64,000 nt of DNA from Adiantum capillus-veneris (taxonomy: Eukaryota; Streptophyta; Polypodiopsida; Polypodiales; Pteridaceae): NCBI GenBank assembly GCA_014529385.2, contig CM043944.1, forward strand, positions 71,641,384-71,705,383, given 5' to 3'. Under the pieces are notes generated by a model, which saw only the letters and a list, made by a program, of their open reading frames with translations, was not told the origin of the DNA and did not search any database. The position numbers were made by a program, and so were the translations under genes. Positions 1 through 10,483 of this stretch are shown piece by piece; positions within the stretch are counted from its first letter, which is position 1, and each line of letters opens with the position of its first letter.

Positions 1-797
1 TCTAGCCTTATCGAGATCATCTGTCGTGTACTTCTTCTTGTACACCCATTTGCATGGCAATGCCTATTTACCTGCAGGTAACTCTGTCAATTTTCAAGTT
101 TCATTTGCTAAGATCGAGTTATTCTTAGATTGTATTGCCTCTTCCCACTTCACACTATCGTCCATTTGAATGGCCTCTTTGTAGCAAGTGGGTACATTGC
201 AGTCAGTGAATAGTCCAATCCTGGCTCAAAATTCTCAAGTGCACGAGATGTACGAGTAGATCTCCAAAGTTCTTGACTACTGGATTCCACTCTCTCTAGA
301 GCAACATGTGTGTGTGTACTAGTGGAATGTGCATCACTAGCATGTCCAACATTCTGTGTAACTAGTGATGAGGCAACATCCTCAAATCATACTCTGCAAT
401 CATCAATGTCTTTCACAGGCTGTTTATGCATCTTAGACTCATTGAATATCACATGTGGGCTGTGTATAACCTTCTTAGATTCTGGGTGCCAATGATTGAT
501 CAAGTAAGCAGCCATTAAAACAGCTTCTCCCCAGAATTCTTGAAGTAAGTTGGCCGTAGACAACATAGAAGTGACTTGTTCCTAAATGGTTCTATTCATT
601 CTCTCAGCCACACCATTTTGGGTGAGTGTGTAAGGCGTGGTAAATTGTCTTTTAATGCCTCGTTTATTGCAAAAAAAATTGAACTCAGAGGAGATGTACT
701 CACCTCCATTGTCACTTTGCAAAGCTTTAAGCTTTCTACTCAATTCGTTCTCAACCAAGGCTAAGAACTTTCGAAAGACACTAAAGACATTGCTCTT

Positions 798-1304
798 CTA
801 CTTCAAGAGATAAACCCACACCTTTCTAGTAGAGTCATCTATGAATTTTAGTAAGTATAATGCTCCGCCTAGAAACTTGACTGGCATAAGTCCGCACAAG
901 TTGCTATTAAGAAGATCTAGAGAACTCCCTAACTCCTTGTCCAAAGGCGCTGATGTCAACCTAGTCTGTTTGCTATAGATACAGTGCTCGTATAAAGAGA
1001 AGTTAGAGTAATCTAACATAGGGATATGACCAGAACGCTGCAAGACTTTCATTCCATTCTGACTCATATGCCCTAGCCGGCTATGCCACAACTGTGTAGA
1101 CAGCATCTCGACTACACAAATGGAGTTCTCTTTCATGGAAGAGACATAAAGTGAGTACAATGAGCCAGACTTTTGGCCTTTAAGTATGATCATATTTCCC
1201 TTCTGACTCATATTACCTAGCCGGCTATGCCACAACTGTGTAGATAGCATCTCGGCTATATAGATGGAGTTCTCTTTCACGGAAGAGACATAAAGTGAGT
1301 ACAA
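798..1304 (-). pseudogene. Copia-1 GAG-pre-integrase and integrase N-terminus
   Basis: A 168-codon open segment covers the GAG-pre-integrase zinc region and the first part of the integrase core. It carries two copies of the LSTQLWHSRLG segment because of an in-frame 144-bp duplication. Downstream it reads into the core start with FIDDSTRKVWVYLLK. Integrase normally inserts cDNA into the genome; this copy lacks the remainder of the core in the same frame. One of the Cys positions expected in the HHCC finger (consensus C..C.YGKQ) reads as EHCIYSKQ, so zinc binding is doubtful. It is a fragment of the Copia-1 remnant. Confidence 0.75.
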
Positions 1305-1341
1305 TGAGCCAGACTTCTGGCCTTTAAGTATGACATTTCCC
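1057..1341. repeat. 144-bp in-frame tandem duplication in Copia-1 integrase
   Basis: The block starting at 1057 (TTCTGACTCATA) recurs at 1201 with a period of 144 bp, 48 codons exactly, so the reading frame survives. The copies differ at roughly ten scattered positions and by a small indel near their ends, so the duplication is not recent. Confidence 0.9.
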
Positions 1342-1352
1342 TTCTTGATAAT

Positions 1353-1861
1353 CTAAGAACCATGAGCAAATATGGTAGTGTAACCCAAATTGTCCACTTG
1401 TCCACTCTTTGTCAATTTGGGTACTTGTCTGACATTGTGCAACATAAACTCAGTGCCATTGTGCATAGAAAACTTGATGCTGCCCACACCGCATTTATCA
1501 AGCTCATAAGAATTTCCTAGCTTCACTATGTCATGCATGGTAGTGTATGTAGAAAACCACTCCTTGTGAGGAGTCACGTGAAAGCTAGCACCTGTGTCCA
1601 CAATCTAATTCTACGCATAAGACAGTCAAGCGCTAACAATGCATCAGGACTCAAATCCAATGTGAAAATCAACTTATCATTTGGCATGTCAGAAATTGCC
1701 TCAATGGTTGGAGGCTCAACCAAATTAATCTCTTCAATTTTCATGCTACTTTTAGGTTTGTCAGACTTTGCTTTCTCCTTGCCCTTGTCATGTTGCAATG
1801 TGCGGAAATCTTTCTGCAAGTGTCCCTTCTTATGGTAGTAGTAACACTCAACATTTCTCAT
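1353..1861 (-). pseudogene. Copia-1 zinc knuckle and aspartic protease remnant
   Basis: Two overlapping frames together encode a gag zinc knuckle and the retroviral-type protease. The knuckle appears as CYYYHKKGHLQKDF: the second Cys of C-x2-C is Tyr/His and the final Cys is Phe, so only part of the CCHC pattern remains. The protease retains MDTGASFHV, the DTG catalytic motif, followed by the usual beta-strand residues ending in VRQVPKL. A frame change separates the two parts near 1600. The protease normally cuts the gag-pol polyprotein. Confidence 0.75.
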
Positions 1862-1912
1862 GTCTTTTTCGCAACTCTTACTATGACCTTGCCTGCAATC
1901 CTGAGAACGACC

Positions 1913-2500
1913 TCAACTACTACCACACTTCCTTTGCTTTTCACGATTGCCACTAGCCACATGCGCATCACCATGCCCACTCGCATTAAGAGATTGACGT
2001 CGAATCTCCTCAGTGAGCAACGCACTAGCAACATAGCTGAAAACTAGCTTGCCATTAGGTGTAGAATTGCTTATGGATGTGTTGAAGGTATCCCGTGATA
2101 ATGGTAGCAAACACAGCAAGAAAATGGCCTTCATTTCATCACGGACATTGAGACCTTTTGAATATATGTTGTTAAACTCGTTCAAGTAAGAACTAACTAG
2201 TGCCTTCTTTCATATTCATGCACATAAACTTCTTTATTAAGAAAACCTTGTTCAAGGCATTGTTGTCATCCCATGCTACACATAGAGCATCCCATAAATC
2301 TTTGGTATTGGTCTTATCCATTATGGTAAAGTAAATGGATTCACCAAGGTGCAGGCGAATGGTCGCCATAGCACACTCATTCAAGTCTTCCCAGTGATCA
2401 TCAATGTATGCATTCTCTCTTCTTTCATGCAAGGGTGCTATCAAGCCTTGTTGATCTCTTGCATACACTGCCGCTAAATAGCAAAGTTTGTGCCATCAAA
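1913..2500 (-). pseudogene. Copia-1 gag remnant
   Basis: Two frames (about 2468-2193 and 2185-1913) encode parts of a copia-type gag capsid protein. The first contains DLNECAMATIRLHLGES and a TKDLWDAL motif, typical of the gag N-terminal half; the second contains LLCLLPLSRDTF-like residues before the zinc-knuckle linker. A frameshift near 2190 separates them. The extreme N-terminus (KFDGTNFAI) lies in yet another frame and is cut by a TAG stop where copia gags have Trp. No functional capsid is expected. Confidence 0.75.
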
Positions 2501-2560
2501 CTTTTGGATGTAGTACTCTTATCTTTTGGAAGAAATACTCGCAACCATGACTCAAGGTAA

Positions 2561-3116
2561 TGTGGCCAAAAACTTATGGCAAATTACTTGGGATAATTTT
2601 GACAAAGTTTTCGCTATAACAGGAGCAGAAACTCAAACCAAATGTAGCAGAATTGCTGTGTAAGAATAGTCTTCTCTGTACGAGGAGCAAACTCTCAAAC
2701 CCGATAGGACAAAAGTAAGCGCATAAACTACTCAAAACAAACTCTAGGCATAGACTGCTCAAAACCAGCTGCCATGTGATCGCCAACTTGGCATCAAAAG
2801 CAAAAAAGTCCAACAAGATACATATACTATGGCGAGGGTACCGCAAGAGGGGAACTTCAGCTAAATGTATCATCAAAGGTATCTCAACATTTGAGAATAC
2901 TTAAAGAAAACCTCATGCAATGACCCTCCAAAGGATAAAGCAGACACAAAACAACTAATCACACTCTTAGAAAGGGCTCTTCACGTCCAAGTCTCAAAAA
3001 CGGACGAGAAAGCTGTCAAACTATTACGCCAAATCGGTGCCACAAACAACGCACATAGGCCATGACCGGAGCTCAATGTATATGAATGACTGCACACGAA
3101 CAGGCGCCAAGAACTG
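2561..3116. other. Unassigned DNA between Copia-1 and Copia-2
   Basis: About 550 bp between the gag end of a minus-strand copia and the truncated 5' side of a plus-strand copia. I see no convincing LTR terminus, primer-binding site or coding motif. Both elements are incomplete here, so this may be leftover untranslated sequence of either one. Confidence 0.4.
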
Positions 3117-4466
3117 TTGTGTGTAGTAAAAAGGGATCCTTGTGGGGATATTTGCTCTCAAAAGATCTCAATAGCCTATGCGTGCTCAAACAAACATGCA
3201 TCTATCAATGCATCCGTCCCAGCAGAACTGTCAAGTGCTGCATTGTCAGTGGAAACAAGAGGAAGGCCTAAGGAGAGGTTCAAAAACCAAAAGGGTCGTG
3301 ATCGCTCAAGACGAAGCAAGTCACGCACAAAGTCAATTCTTGAATGTTGGAACTGCGGCAAGAAGGGCCACGTCAAGAAGGATTGTTGGTCCAAGAAGAA
3401 GAAGGAGACTGAGTCTCAAGAAAACAAGCCAACATCGGAGGCCAATGTGGCAGGTAAAGTAGAGCAAGATGCTCTAATTCTCTCATTAGACAATGTGTCT
3501 AATTCCTGGATAGTAGATTCCGGGGCTTCATTCCATGCGACACCACACAAGCAACATTTCCAAGACTACACCAAAGGTAATTTTGGGTATGTATACTTGG
3601 GAGATGATGAAGCTTGTGAGATTGTCGGCAAAGGTACAGTTTCTGTCAAAACTGCTAACGGAAATGAATGGAAGCTTAAAGATGTTAGACATGTTCCTTC
3701 TCTTCGCAAAAATTTGATCTCTACAGGACAATTGGACGATGAAGGTCACAACATTGCATTCGGAAACAAACGGCGGAAGATCTCAAAGGGATCTTTGGTG
3801 GTTTCCAAGGGAGAAAACGTCGATACACTTTACTTGTGTACTGTTAGCACGCAACCTTCACCTTGTGCAACAACTACAGAAGTTGACAATGCAGTGTGGC
3901 ACTACCGACTTGGGCATATGAGTGCCAAAGGAATGCAAATCCTTCAAACAAAGAAGCTTCTACCAGGTTTGAAAGAAGTGGACTTAGAGTTCTGTGAAGA
4001 TTGTGTTTATGGTAAACAAAAGAGGGTGAAATTTCAAAAATCAGGAAATGAAAGAAAAATTAAAAAACTTGAGTTGGTTCATTATGATGTTTGGGGTCTT
4101 GCAAGTACACCATCACTTGGTGGATCATTGTACTATGTACCATTCATAGATGATGTGACTAGAAAAACATGGGTTTATGTCGTTAAGAATAAGTCCGATG
4201 TATTTTCCATATTTCAAAGGTGGAAAGCCTTTGTGGAGAATGAAACAGGTACCAAGGTTAAATGCCACAGATCCGACAATGGAGGCGAATATTACAGCCA
4301 AGCTTTTGAAAGCTTTTGTGCTAGCAATGGTATTCGGAGGCAACGGACAACCCTAAGAACACCTCAACAAAATGGGATTTCGAAAAGGATGAATAGGACA
4401 ATCATGGAGCGAGCACGAAGCATGCGGCTACATGCAGGCCTACCGCTTGAGCTTCGGAAGCTGTAA
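3117..4466 (+). pseudogene. Copia-2 zinc knuckle, protease and integrase core
   Basis: A 449-codon open segment. In order: a basic stretch rich in Arg and Lys (residues about 50-72); the CCHC knuckle CWNCGKKGHVKKDC (about 77-90); the protease motif WIVDSGASFHATPH (about 131-144); the GAG-pre-integrase HYRLGHMSAKGM with CEDCVYGKQ; then the integrase core with DVWG, SDNGGEYY and PQQNGISKRMNR. The first two integrase acidic residues are present, but the Glu normally found in the AERMNR position is Lys (SKRMNR), which would abolish strand transfer. The start is an arbitrary Met inside gag; the capsid part is missing. The segment ends at a stop created by the local duplication. Confidence 0.88.
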
Positions 4467-4558
4467 GTACGTATGTGTACTACCTGCATGCAGCTACATG
4501 CAAGCCTACCGCTTGAGTTTTGTGCGGAAGCTGTAAGTACGTCTATGTACTTAATCAA
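4427..4558. repeat. 66-bp tandem duplication in Copia-2 integrase
   Basis: GCTACATGCA at 4427 recurs at 4493. The first copy has lost a few bases in the TTTTGTGCGG stretch, which shifts it into a TAA stop; the second copy retains the reading LPLEFCAEAV typical of copia integrase. The duplication therefore splits integrase into two frames. Confidence 0.85.
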
Positions 4559-5084
4559 TCGGTCACCCTCAATGGCATTAGATGGGGGAGTTCCAGAAGA
4601 GGCATGGACAGGTAAACCGGTGAATTATGCATTTCTCAAAGTGTTTGGGTGTGAGGCTTTCATGCACATAGATAGAAGCCTAAGATCAAAGCTAGATGCA
4701 AAGTCCAAAAAGTGTTTCTTCATTGGCTATGGAGAAGGTGACTTTGGGTATCGCCTATGGAATCATGAAGATGGTAAAATCTTAAGGAGTAGGGATGTAA
4801 TTTTTAACGAACAAAATATGTACAAAGATTACTTGGAAAGAAATCAAACAAAAGAAACAGGTGATGAGTACATGGCGCTTGAGGACTGTGAAGACTCAAG
4901 GACTGCAAACGGTGACAATGTGCAACAACGTCAACCAAATGAAGAGCCTCAACCTATTCCCCGAAGATCTACAAGAGCAAGTAGACCTCTAGAAAGGTTT
5001 GTTCCTTCCTTCAACCATCTCTTGATCTCAGATTCTGGAGAGCCAGAATCATACGAAGAAGCTATGCAACATGAATCCAAATAA
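4473..5084 (+). pseudogene. Copia-2 integrase C-terminus and linker to RT
   Basis: The open segment continues integrase after the duplication. It contains FCAEAVSTSMYLINRSPS, the copia motif LKVFGCEAFMHI, a KKCFFIGYGEGDFGYRLW stretch and RSRDVIFNE, all landmarks of the copia integrase C-terminal region. A low-complexity linker with RRSTRASRPLERF follows. It ends at a TAA near 5082 inside EESK-EWTKSM, just before the RT domain, where a coding codon has become a stop. It needs the upstream frame for a start, so it is a pseudogene segment. Confidence 0.85.
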
Positions 5085-5099
5085 GAATGGACGAAGAGC

Positions 5100-6592
5100 A
5101 TGCAAGTGGAGATGGACTCACTACATCGCAACCAAACATGGGAGTTGGTTGAGTTGCCTAAAGGTAAGCGGGCACTTCAAAACAAATGGGTGTACAAGGT
5201 GAAGGAAGAAGAAGGTGGGAAGAAAAGGTACAAGTCTAGGCTTGTGGTAAAAGGGTTTTCTCAAAAGAAAGGTATTGAATTCAATGAAATATTTTCTCCT
5301 GTTGTAAAAATGAACTCAATTAGGCTTGTCTTAAGCCTTGTGGCTGCTCATGATCTAAATCTCGAGCAAATGGATGTAAATACAGCATTCCCTCATGGTG
5401 ACTTAGAGGAGGAAATCTACATGCTTCAACCAAAGGGGTATGAAGTAAAAGGTAAGGAGAAAATGGTTTGAAGATTAAAGAAGAGCTTGTATGGTTTAAA
5501 ACAAGCATCAAGACAATGGTACTTGAATTTTGATCGATGGATGTTGGATCATGGATTCACAAGATGCAACTCGGATCACTGCATCTACACGAAGAATTTG
5601 GGAGATGGGAAATTCATCATCCTAATGTTGTATGTTGATGACATGTTGATTGCAAGTGCTAACATGCAGGACATCAAAGACCTAAAAGAGGAGCTGTCTA
5701 AATCTTTTTCAATGAAAGATTTAGGTGTTGCAAAGAGGATACTTGGTATGAAAATATCAAGGGACAGGACGAAGAAGACAATAAAGCTATCTCAAGAAGA
5801 TTACATCAAGAAGGTACTAGAAAGGTTTGCAATGCAAAATGCAAAACTAGTTTCTACACCTTTGGCTGGTCATTTTAAACTAACGAAGGATATGTGTCCA
5901 AAGACACAAGAGGAGATAGCCTATATGTCTAAAGTTCCATATGTTGCAGCGGTAGGTTCTCTAATGTATGCTATGGTCTGGACAAGGCCAGACATTGCAC
6001 ATGCAGTAGGAGTTGTGAGTAGGTTCATGGACAACCCAGGTAAAGAGCATTGGCAAGCTGTGAAGTGGATACTTAGGTATCTAAAAGGGACAACAACAAA
6101 TGCTTTGTATTTTGGAGGAACTGATATTTTTCTAGAAGGGTATGCTGATGCAGATATGGCAAGTGACAAAGATACTCGAAGGAGCACTACTGGCTATGTG
6201 TTCATGATTGGAGGCACAGCAGTAAGCTGGGATTCAAAGCTGCAGAAAGTGGTCTCACTTTCTACCACGGAAGTAGAGTATGTAGCAATGACGGAGGCAA
6301 GAAAAGAAATTATGTGGCTTCACAGATTCTTAGAAGAGCTTGGATTCAAACAAGACAATTGTGTCTTGTACAATGATAGCCAAAGCGCTATCCATCTTGC
6401 GAAGAATTGAGCCTTTCATTCAAGGACAAAGCACATTGAAGTGAGATATCACTTCATACGCACTCTTTTGGAAGAGGGATAGCTAAAGCTAGGAAAGGTG
6501 CATACAAGTGAAAATCCTGTAGACATGTTTACAAAGGTGGTCAACAAGGAGAAGTTGAGCTTTTGCTCATCTTCAATCGGCATTCAAGGGTA
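5100..6592 (+). pseudogene. Copia-2 reverse transcriptase and RNase H
   Basis: RT begins at 5100 with TWELVELPKGKRALQNKWVYK and continues through KSRLVVKGFSQ, MDVNTAFPHGDLEEEIYM and, after a TGA at 5469-5471, SLYGLKQASRQWY. The catalytic YVDDMLIAS box lies at about 5631-5657, and FSMKDLGVAKRILGMKI follows. RNase H shows YADADMASD, SLSTTEVEY and NDSQSAI. A second stop near 6408 precedes RTKHIEVRYHF and NPVDMFTK, which run on in frame to about 6592. Apart from the stops the domains are complete and in the usual order. RT and RNase H would copy element RNA into cDNA; this copy cannot do so as one protein. Confidence 0.9.
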
Positions 6593-6642
6593 AGAAGCCA
6601 GGATGGAAAGCAGTCACAGGTTTGGTTTGGAGATCAGTGTCC

Positions 6643-6652
6643 AAGTGGGAGA
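6643..6652 (+). other. Copia-2 polypurine tract
   Basis: AAGTGGGAGA lies immediately before the TGTTAAG start of the 3' LTR. This is the usual place and form of the primer for plus-strand DNA synthesis. Confidence 0.8.
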
Positions 6653-6653
6653 T

Positions 6654-7397
6654 TGTTAAGTATGGAGCCTGATTTACCCTTGTAATTTTCTGTGGTAAAA
6701 GCGCACATTTGTAAGGCCCCCATTATGAGGAGAAGCCATCGTGCGTGAAGGTAAATCACTCACTGGAAACCAAAATTTTCACAGTCAAAAACCAGGGGCA
6801 ACTTTGTTTTTCCCTCGTTGGAATATTCCTTTTCGCCAAAATATTATGGCCGGACGGCGGCCGAAAAGTGGTCGGAAAACAACCGTCGGTTGGCCGGTGG
6901 GCCGGTAGTCAATGGCCGGTGGTCGGAAGTCAATGGCCGGTGGCCGGTGGCCGAATTCAAAAGCGGACTTGTCTTTTCAAGGGCGGCCACACATGGGCGG
7001 ATTGGAGGGTCCGATTTGGACTTATTCACACAAGGGCGGCTACACATGGCTGCCTCTCATAAGAGAGGGCATCCCTTTTGGCCTATAAAAGGAGGCTATT
7101 TCTACACACATTTCATAGTGTGAAGTTGATGCAACAAGGTGAGTGTGAGGTGGTGAGAGTGACGCAAGGCGGGAGCTCCATTAAGGGTATAATCCCTTTG
7201 TAAACTACTTCTTGTTTTAAAGTATTAAAGCCATTGAGTGGCTGCTTTCCCGTGGACGTAGCCCACATTGGGTGAACCACGTATATCGTGTGTACTCTCT
7301 CTCTCTCTCTACTCTATAATCTCGTGTATGTAAATATGTCTCTCTCCATTAAGTAATCTACTCAATTATCTATTTAGCTACGTCTTATTTCCTAACA
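6654..7397 (+). repeat. Copia-2 3' LTR (744 bp)
   Basis: It starts TGTTAAG directly after the polypurine tract and ends CCTAACA, giving the TGTTA/TAACA inverted ends of plant copia LTRs. Inside are GGCCGGTGG-type GC-rich short repeats (about 6850-6960), a TATA box, and a short CT run near 7300. No second LTR of this family is present in the window. Confidence 0.85.
7084..7090 (+). promoter_or_regulatory. TATA box of Copia-2 LTR
   Basis: TATAAAA sits in GGCCTATAAAAGGAGG within the LTR, a strong match to a plant Pol II core promoter and the likely U3/R promoter of the element. Confidence 0.7.
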
Positions 7398-7414
7398 GGA
7401 AGCAGCAGAGATGT

Positions 7415-7630
7415 GTGTGTGATGTAGGAATGCTTTTGACACAGACTAGAGAGGTGGCTCCGTATGCTATTGATGGTGATGCCAAGTTTACCTCTAGTGT
7501 TCCTCTTGCTTTTATGTATGATGACAAAGAGGACACTTGCTTCCAACTGCTAGATGAGTATGCAACATTCCACATTACATCATGTCATGAGTGGTTCAAC
7601 ACTTTTGCTGGTGGAAGCCTGATGAACTAG
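7415..7630 (+). pseudogene. Copia protease scrap
   Basis: A 71-codon open segment ends with YATFHITSCHEWFNTFAGG, which resembles the copia protease start (for example GASFHVTPHKEWFSTY in Copia-1) but has lost the catalytic DTG/DSG triplet. It lies just downstream of the Copia-2 LTR on the same strand. It is probably the remains of another copia element in which Copia-2 landed; no other domain of it is recognisable. Confidence 0.5.
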
Positions 7631-7639
7631 CATATGACA

Positions 7640-9730
7640 TAGAGCAAGAGATATATGTCTTTCATTACCCATTGGTCAATTGCATGCAGATCAAGTGAGC
7701 ACGCCAATGGGTGTAGGCTGAGAGAGTCGCTTACCTATTTTCATGTACATACTAATATTTTAGCCAATAGGACCCAGTTATTGGCACATTTGCCTTTGAG
7801 TGGAAGTTTGTTGGGATTATAGATTGATGTGCCTTTGCCTCAGGTTGGATGTCTCATGTCCGGTCGCCCACTGACTGCACCATCCTACCTTATTCTTTTA
7901 TATACAAAGAATAAAGAGATAGAGCTAGTAGCTCTATTCTCCATCCACTCATAGTGTCTCTTTTCTTCCCCTTTATGAACTGCACATGCATGCATCATGT
8001 ACTCACACTTTGTACCTACATCATCAGCCTCAACAACCATGATCCCTTCATCATCATACCTTGCTCTCAATAACATATCTTACATTGCAATATACTCAAA
8101 ATTTGGATGTAAAGACTTAATATAGGAAATCCATGATAACATAGAAATTTCAGCAGTTGAACTCAAGGGGGTCACTACAATAAAAAATACATATCACGTG
8201 GGTTCAATAGTGGGGATTATTTTATTCTATATTTTGTCACATTGTCAAATACAGGTGTTGAAAAAATGATCTTGAATAAAAATGTAAATATGTAATAGGA
8301 AAAGGGTCCCTTTTATTGGTGAAAAATTCACAGTTAAGGGGTCTTATAAATAGTCCTTGTTCTAGGTTTTACATATAGTGACCCCCTCTCCGCCCCAAGG
8401 ACTTGAATGATTCATAATCATACCAAGGAGAGGTAAACAATTAGTTTCCACAATTATGGATGCCCATATCAAGTACTCCTTGTGACACTTCAATAACAAC
8501 TCCTTACAAGTTTCTCTTTACTATAGATAATCTTGCTCAAGACCTTAGCCCCAAATCTCACCACATATCCCCTCCTTTCTTCATCATTTGACTATAGGAA
8601 TTGTATACATTGTCACAAGCATAAGTCTTAGTCTACTTTCCTCAAGGTTGGTGATGAACAAAGTAGCTTCTTCAACTTTCTCATGGCTTTTGCGTAGAGA
8701 GGATTTGCTACATGTGAATAATGTGGTATCCAAATTAATACGCACTCAAAAATTTACGAACTTCAGTTTTTGTTGTACTTGTCTCTTTCATGTTTTTTAT
8801 TACATCCACCTTTGTTGGACAAGGCCTTCTACCATAAGGACCACACATATGCGACACCAAGTATGGAATTTTTCTCTAATAGGGTAATATTGACTTCTTC
8901 CAACATTGATAATATATTCTCACAATCTTCAATATGGTCTACAATACAAAAACCCTATGTATTGCTCTTCAAAAAGCGAAAAAGTGCTGATATTTCACTT
9001 CATAAGCTCACCACTAGCTTGAATTGTCACGGAACCATGACAACCTTGACTTTTTGCACCAACTTTGATTTAAAATGGGTAATTGTATGCCATTTTATTG
9101 GCTTTTTTGCCTCGATTTTAGCCCAAAAAAGACCTATTTTGGAATGAGTTGGGAAAATTCCCTAAACTTATGGAAAACTCTCCTGAGTTCCATTTTCATG
9201 TTGAACACCATTTTTTGACTTGTCATGACCTCTAATCACATATTTGGTGGTTCTGCATGCCAACTGCAATTTTTGAATAGTGTTCATCCGTGTTGAACTT
9301 TCTAGGCCAAATAGGTGTGCCACCTTGATGCAATTGACATATGGGCATTATTAAAACATATTAGATATGTTATTAAGTGGGGGAAAACTCAACAATTTCA
9401 TATATAGGGTGTGGACTAGTAAGGTATGTACATTGCTACACTCATGACAACCGCATTCACAGATATGATACTATGTACATTGTAGCATTTTCTCCCCCAT
9501 ATCAAAAATCATTAAAAGTGAGGTAAATATTTTTCTTTCATGTTATGTACGTGCCACGGCATGACAATTTCAATTTTCACACACATTCCATTTGCAATGA
9601 GCATAAGGACATGATACCCTAGTTGAGAGATATGCATTTCGAGACCTACATCGTTGTCATTACTCATAATGCTTGTGCACACGAACTTAGATTTACTGTT
9701 TGGGATCACTCAACCCAAATCATAGATTCT
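7640..9730. other. Gene-poor AT-rich DNA
   Basis: About 2.1 kb with no open frame over about 125 codons and no recognisable protein motif, LTR terminus or RNA gene. Base composition is AT-rich and stops are frequent in all frames. Confidence 0.5.
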
Positions 9731-9734
9731 AAGC

Positions 9735-9890
9735 CCTATATATAAACTATTAAATGCAAACATACTGAAAACGCAAATGTAAAATGCAAACCTTAAAGCT
9801 CCAACACAAATCCTAAACTTGAAACACAAGCCCTAAATCTAGTATGAAAACTTATATCTTAAACTTAAAAGAAAATCCTTTTTATTTTGC
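9735..9890. repeat. Degenerate CTAAAC/CTTAAA-type tract, left part
   Basis: Runs such as CAAACCTTAAAGC, CCTAAACTTGAAAC, AAGCCCTAAATC and CTTAAACTTAAAAG recur at 6-14-bp spacing. The same motif family dominates 16060-17500 on the far side of Copia-3. Confidence 0.55.
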
Positions 9891-10161
9891 AAAATCACCA
9901 AATGTTAGTGGTTATAATATTAATCTCCAAGAAATTTATAAGATAGACCTTGCTCAATCCGAGCAAGGGAATCAAAATAGCCACAAATTATAACATTGGT
10001 TAACAAAGGAGCCACCCTATAACAAAACCCAACTGTCAAAAGAATACATAGGTAGACGGCTTGAAAGGGGATCCACCCTGATAAGAGAACCAATTGATGT
10101 AGGAGCCACCCACCTATAGCATGCCAAAAGGGGAGTCAAGAGGAGGAAGCCACCAACCAAA

Positions 10162-10483
10162 TGTAAAGAATGAGGATGCAAGAGAGCTACACAAGACAAG
10201 CACAAAGCACACAGAGATGGAAAGCTTCTTCTTCTTCTTCACAGAAAAGAGAGTACAAAATGACTAAGTGCTAAAGCTGAAAAGTAGCACATATGTACAT
10301 GCAGTCACTAAGTGTGAACTCGCTAGAAGCGTACTAGGCTGGCACTATAAGTGTAGTCCAGCTGTAGAATCACTGGCAGAGATCCTCCGTGTCGGTCACC
10401 TAACGCGCCAGTGAGTAAATGCCGTAAGCGGCCAAGACCCGTAGTGGATGCCAGCTCAAGGTGTAGAGCTCGACATCTCAACC
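10162..10483 (-). repeat. Copia-3 3' LTR
   Basis: 322 bp, nearly identical to 15118-15439. Read on the minus strand it should begin TGTTGAG, but here the edge next to the polypurine tract reads GGTTGAG, one of the three differences from its partner. Confidence 0.95.

Larger units (their letters stand above)
1..2560 (-). pseudogene. Copia-1: degenerate Ty1/copia gag-pol remnant
   Basis: Read right to left on the minus strand, the order is gag (about 2500-1913), zinc knuckle and protease (1861-1353), GAG-pre-integrase and integrase (1304 to about 480), and the start of reverse transcriptase at the window edge (the KWVYK motif lies in the first 60 bases). This is the Ty1/copia gene order. The protease keeps DTGASFHVTP. 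The integrase zinc region shows LWHSRLGHMSQ, and its core starts near FIDDSTRKVWVY. Frames change several times and stops interrupt them, so no intact polyprotein is made. In gag, a Trp expected after NFAI is a TAG stop near 2480. No LTR, primer site or target duplication was found at the right end, so the element is truncated there; the left end lies outside the window. Confidence 0.85.
3117..7397 (+). mobile_element. Copia-2: 5'-truncated Ty1/copia element with 3' LTR
   Basis: Plus-strand order is zinc knuckle, protease, integrase, reverse transcriptase, RNase H, polypurine tract, 3' LTR: a Ty1/copia element. The 5' LTR, primer site and most of gag are missing upstream of about 3100. Coding is broken by an in-frame TAA (about 5082), a TGA (5469-5471), a TGA (about 6408) and a partial duplication at 4427-4558, so the copy is not autonomous. 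The 3' LTR keeps its TGTTA...TAACA termini. With no 5' LTR the target duplication cannot be checked. Confidence 0.88.
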
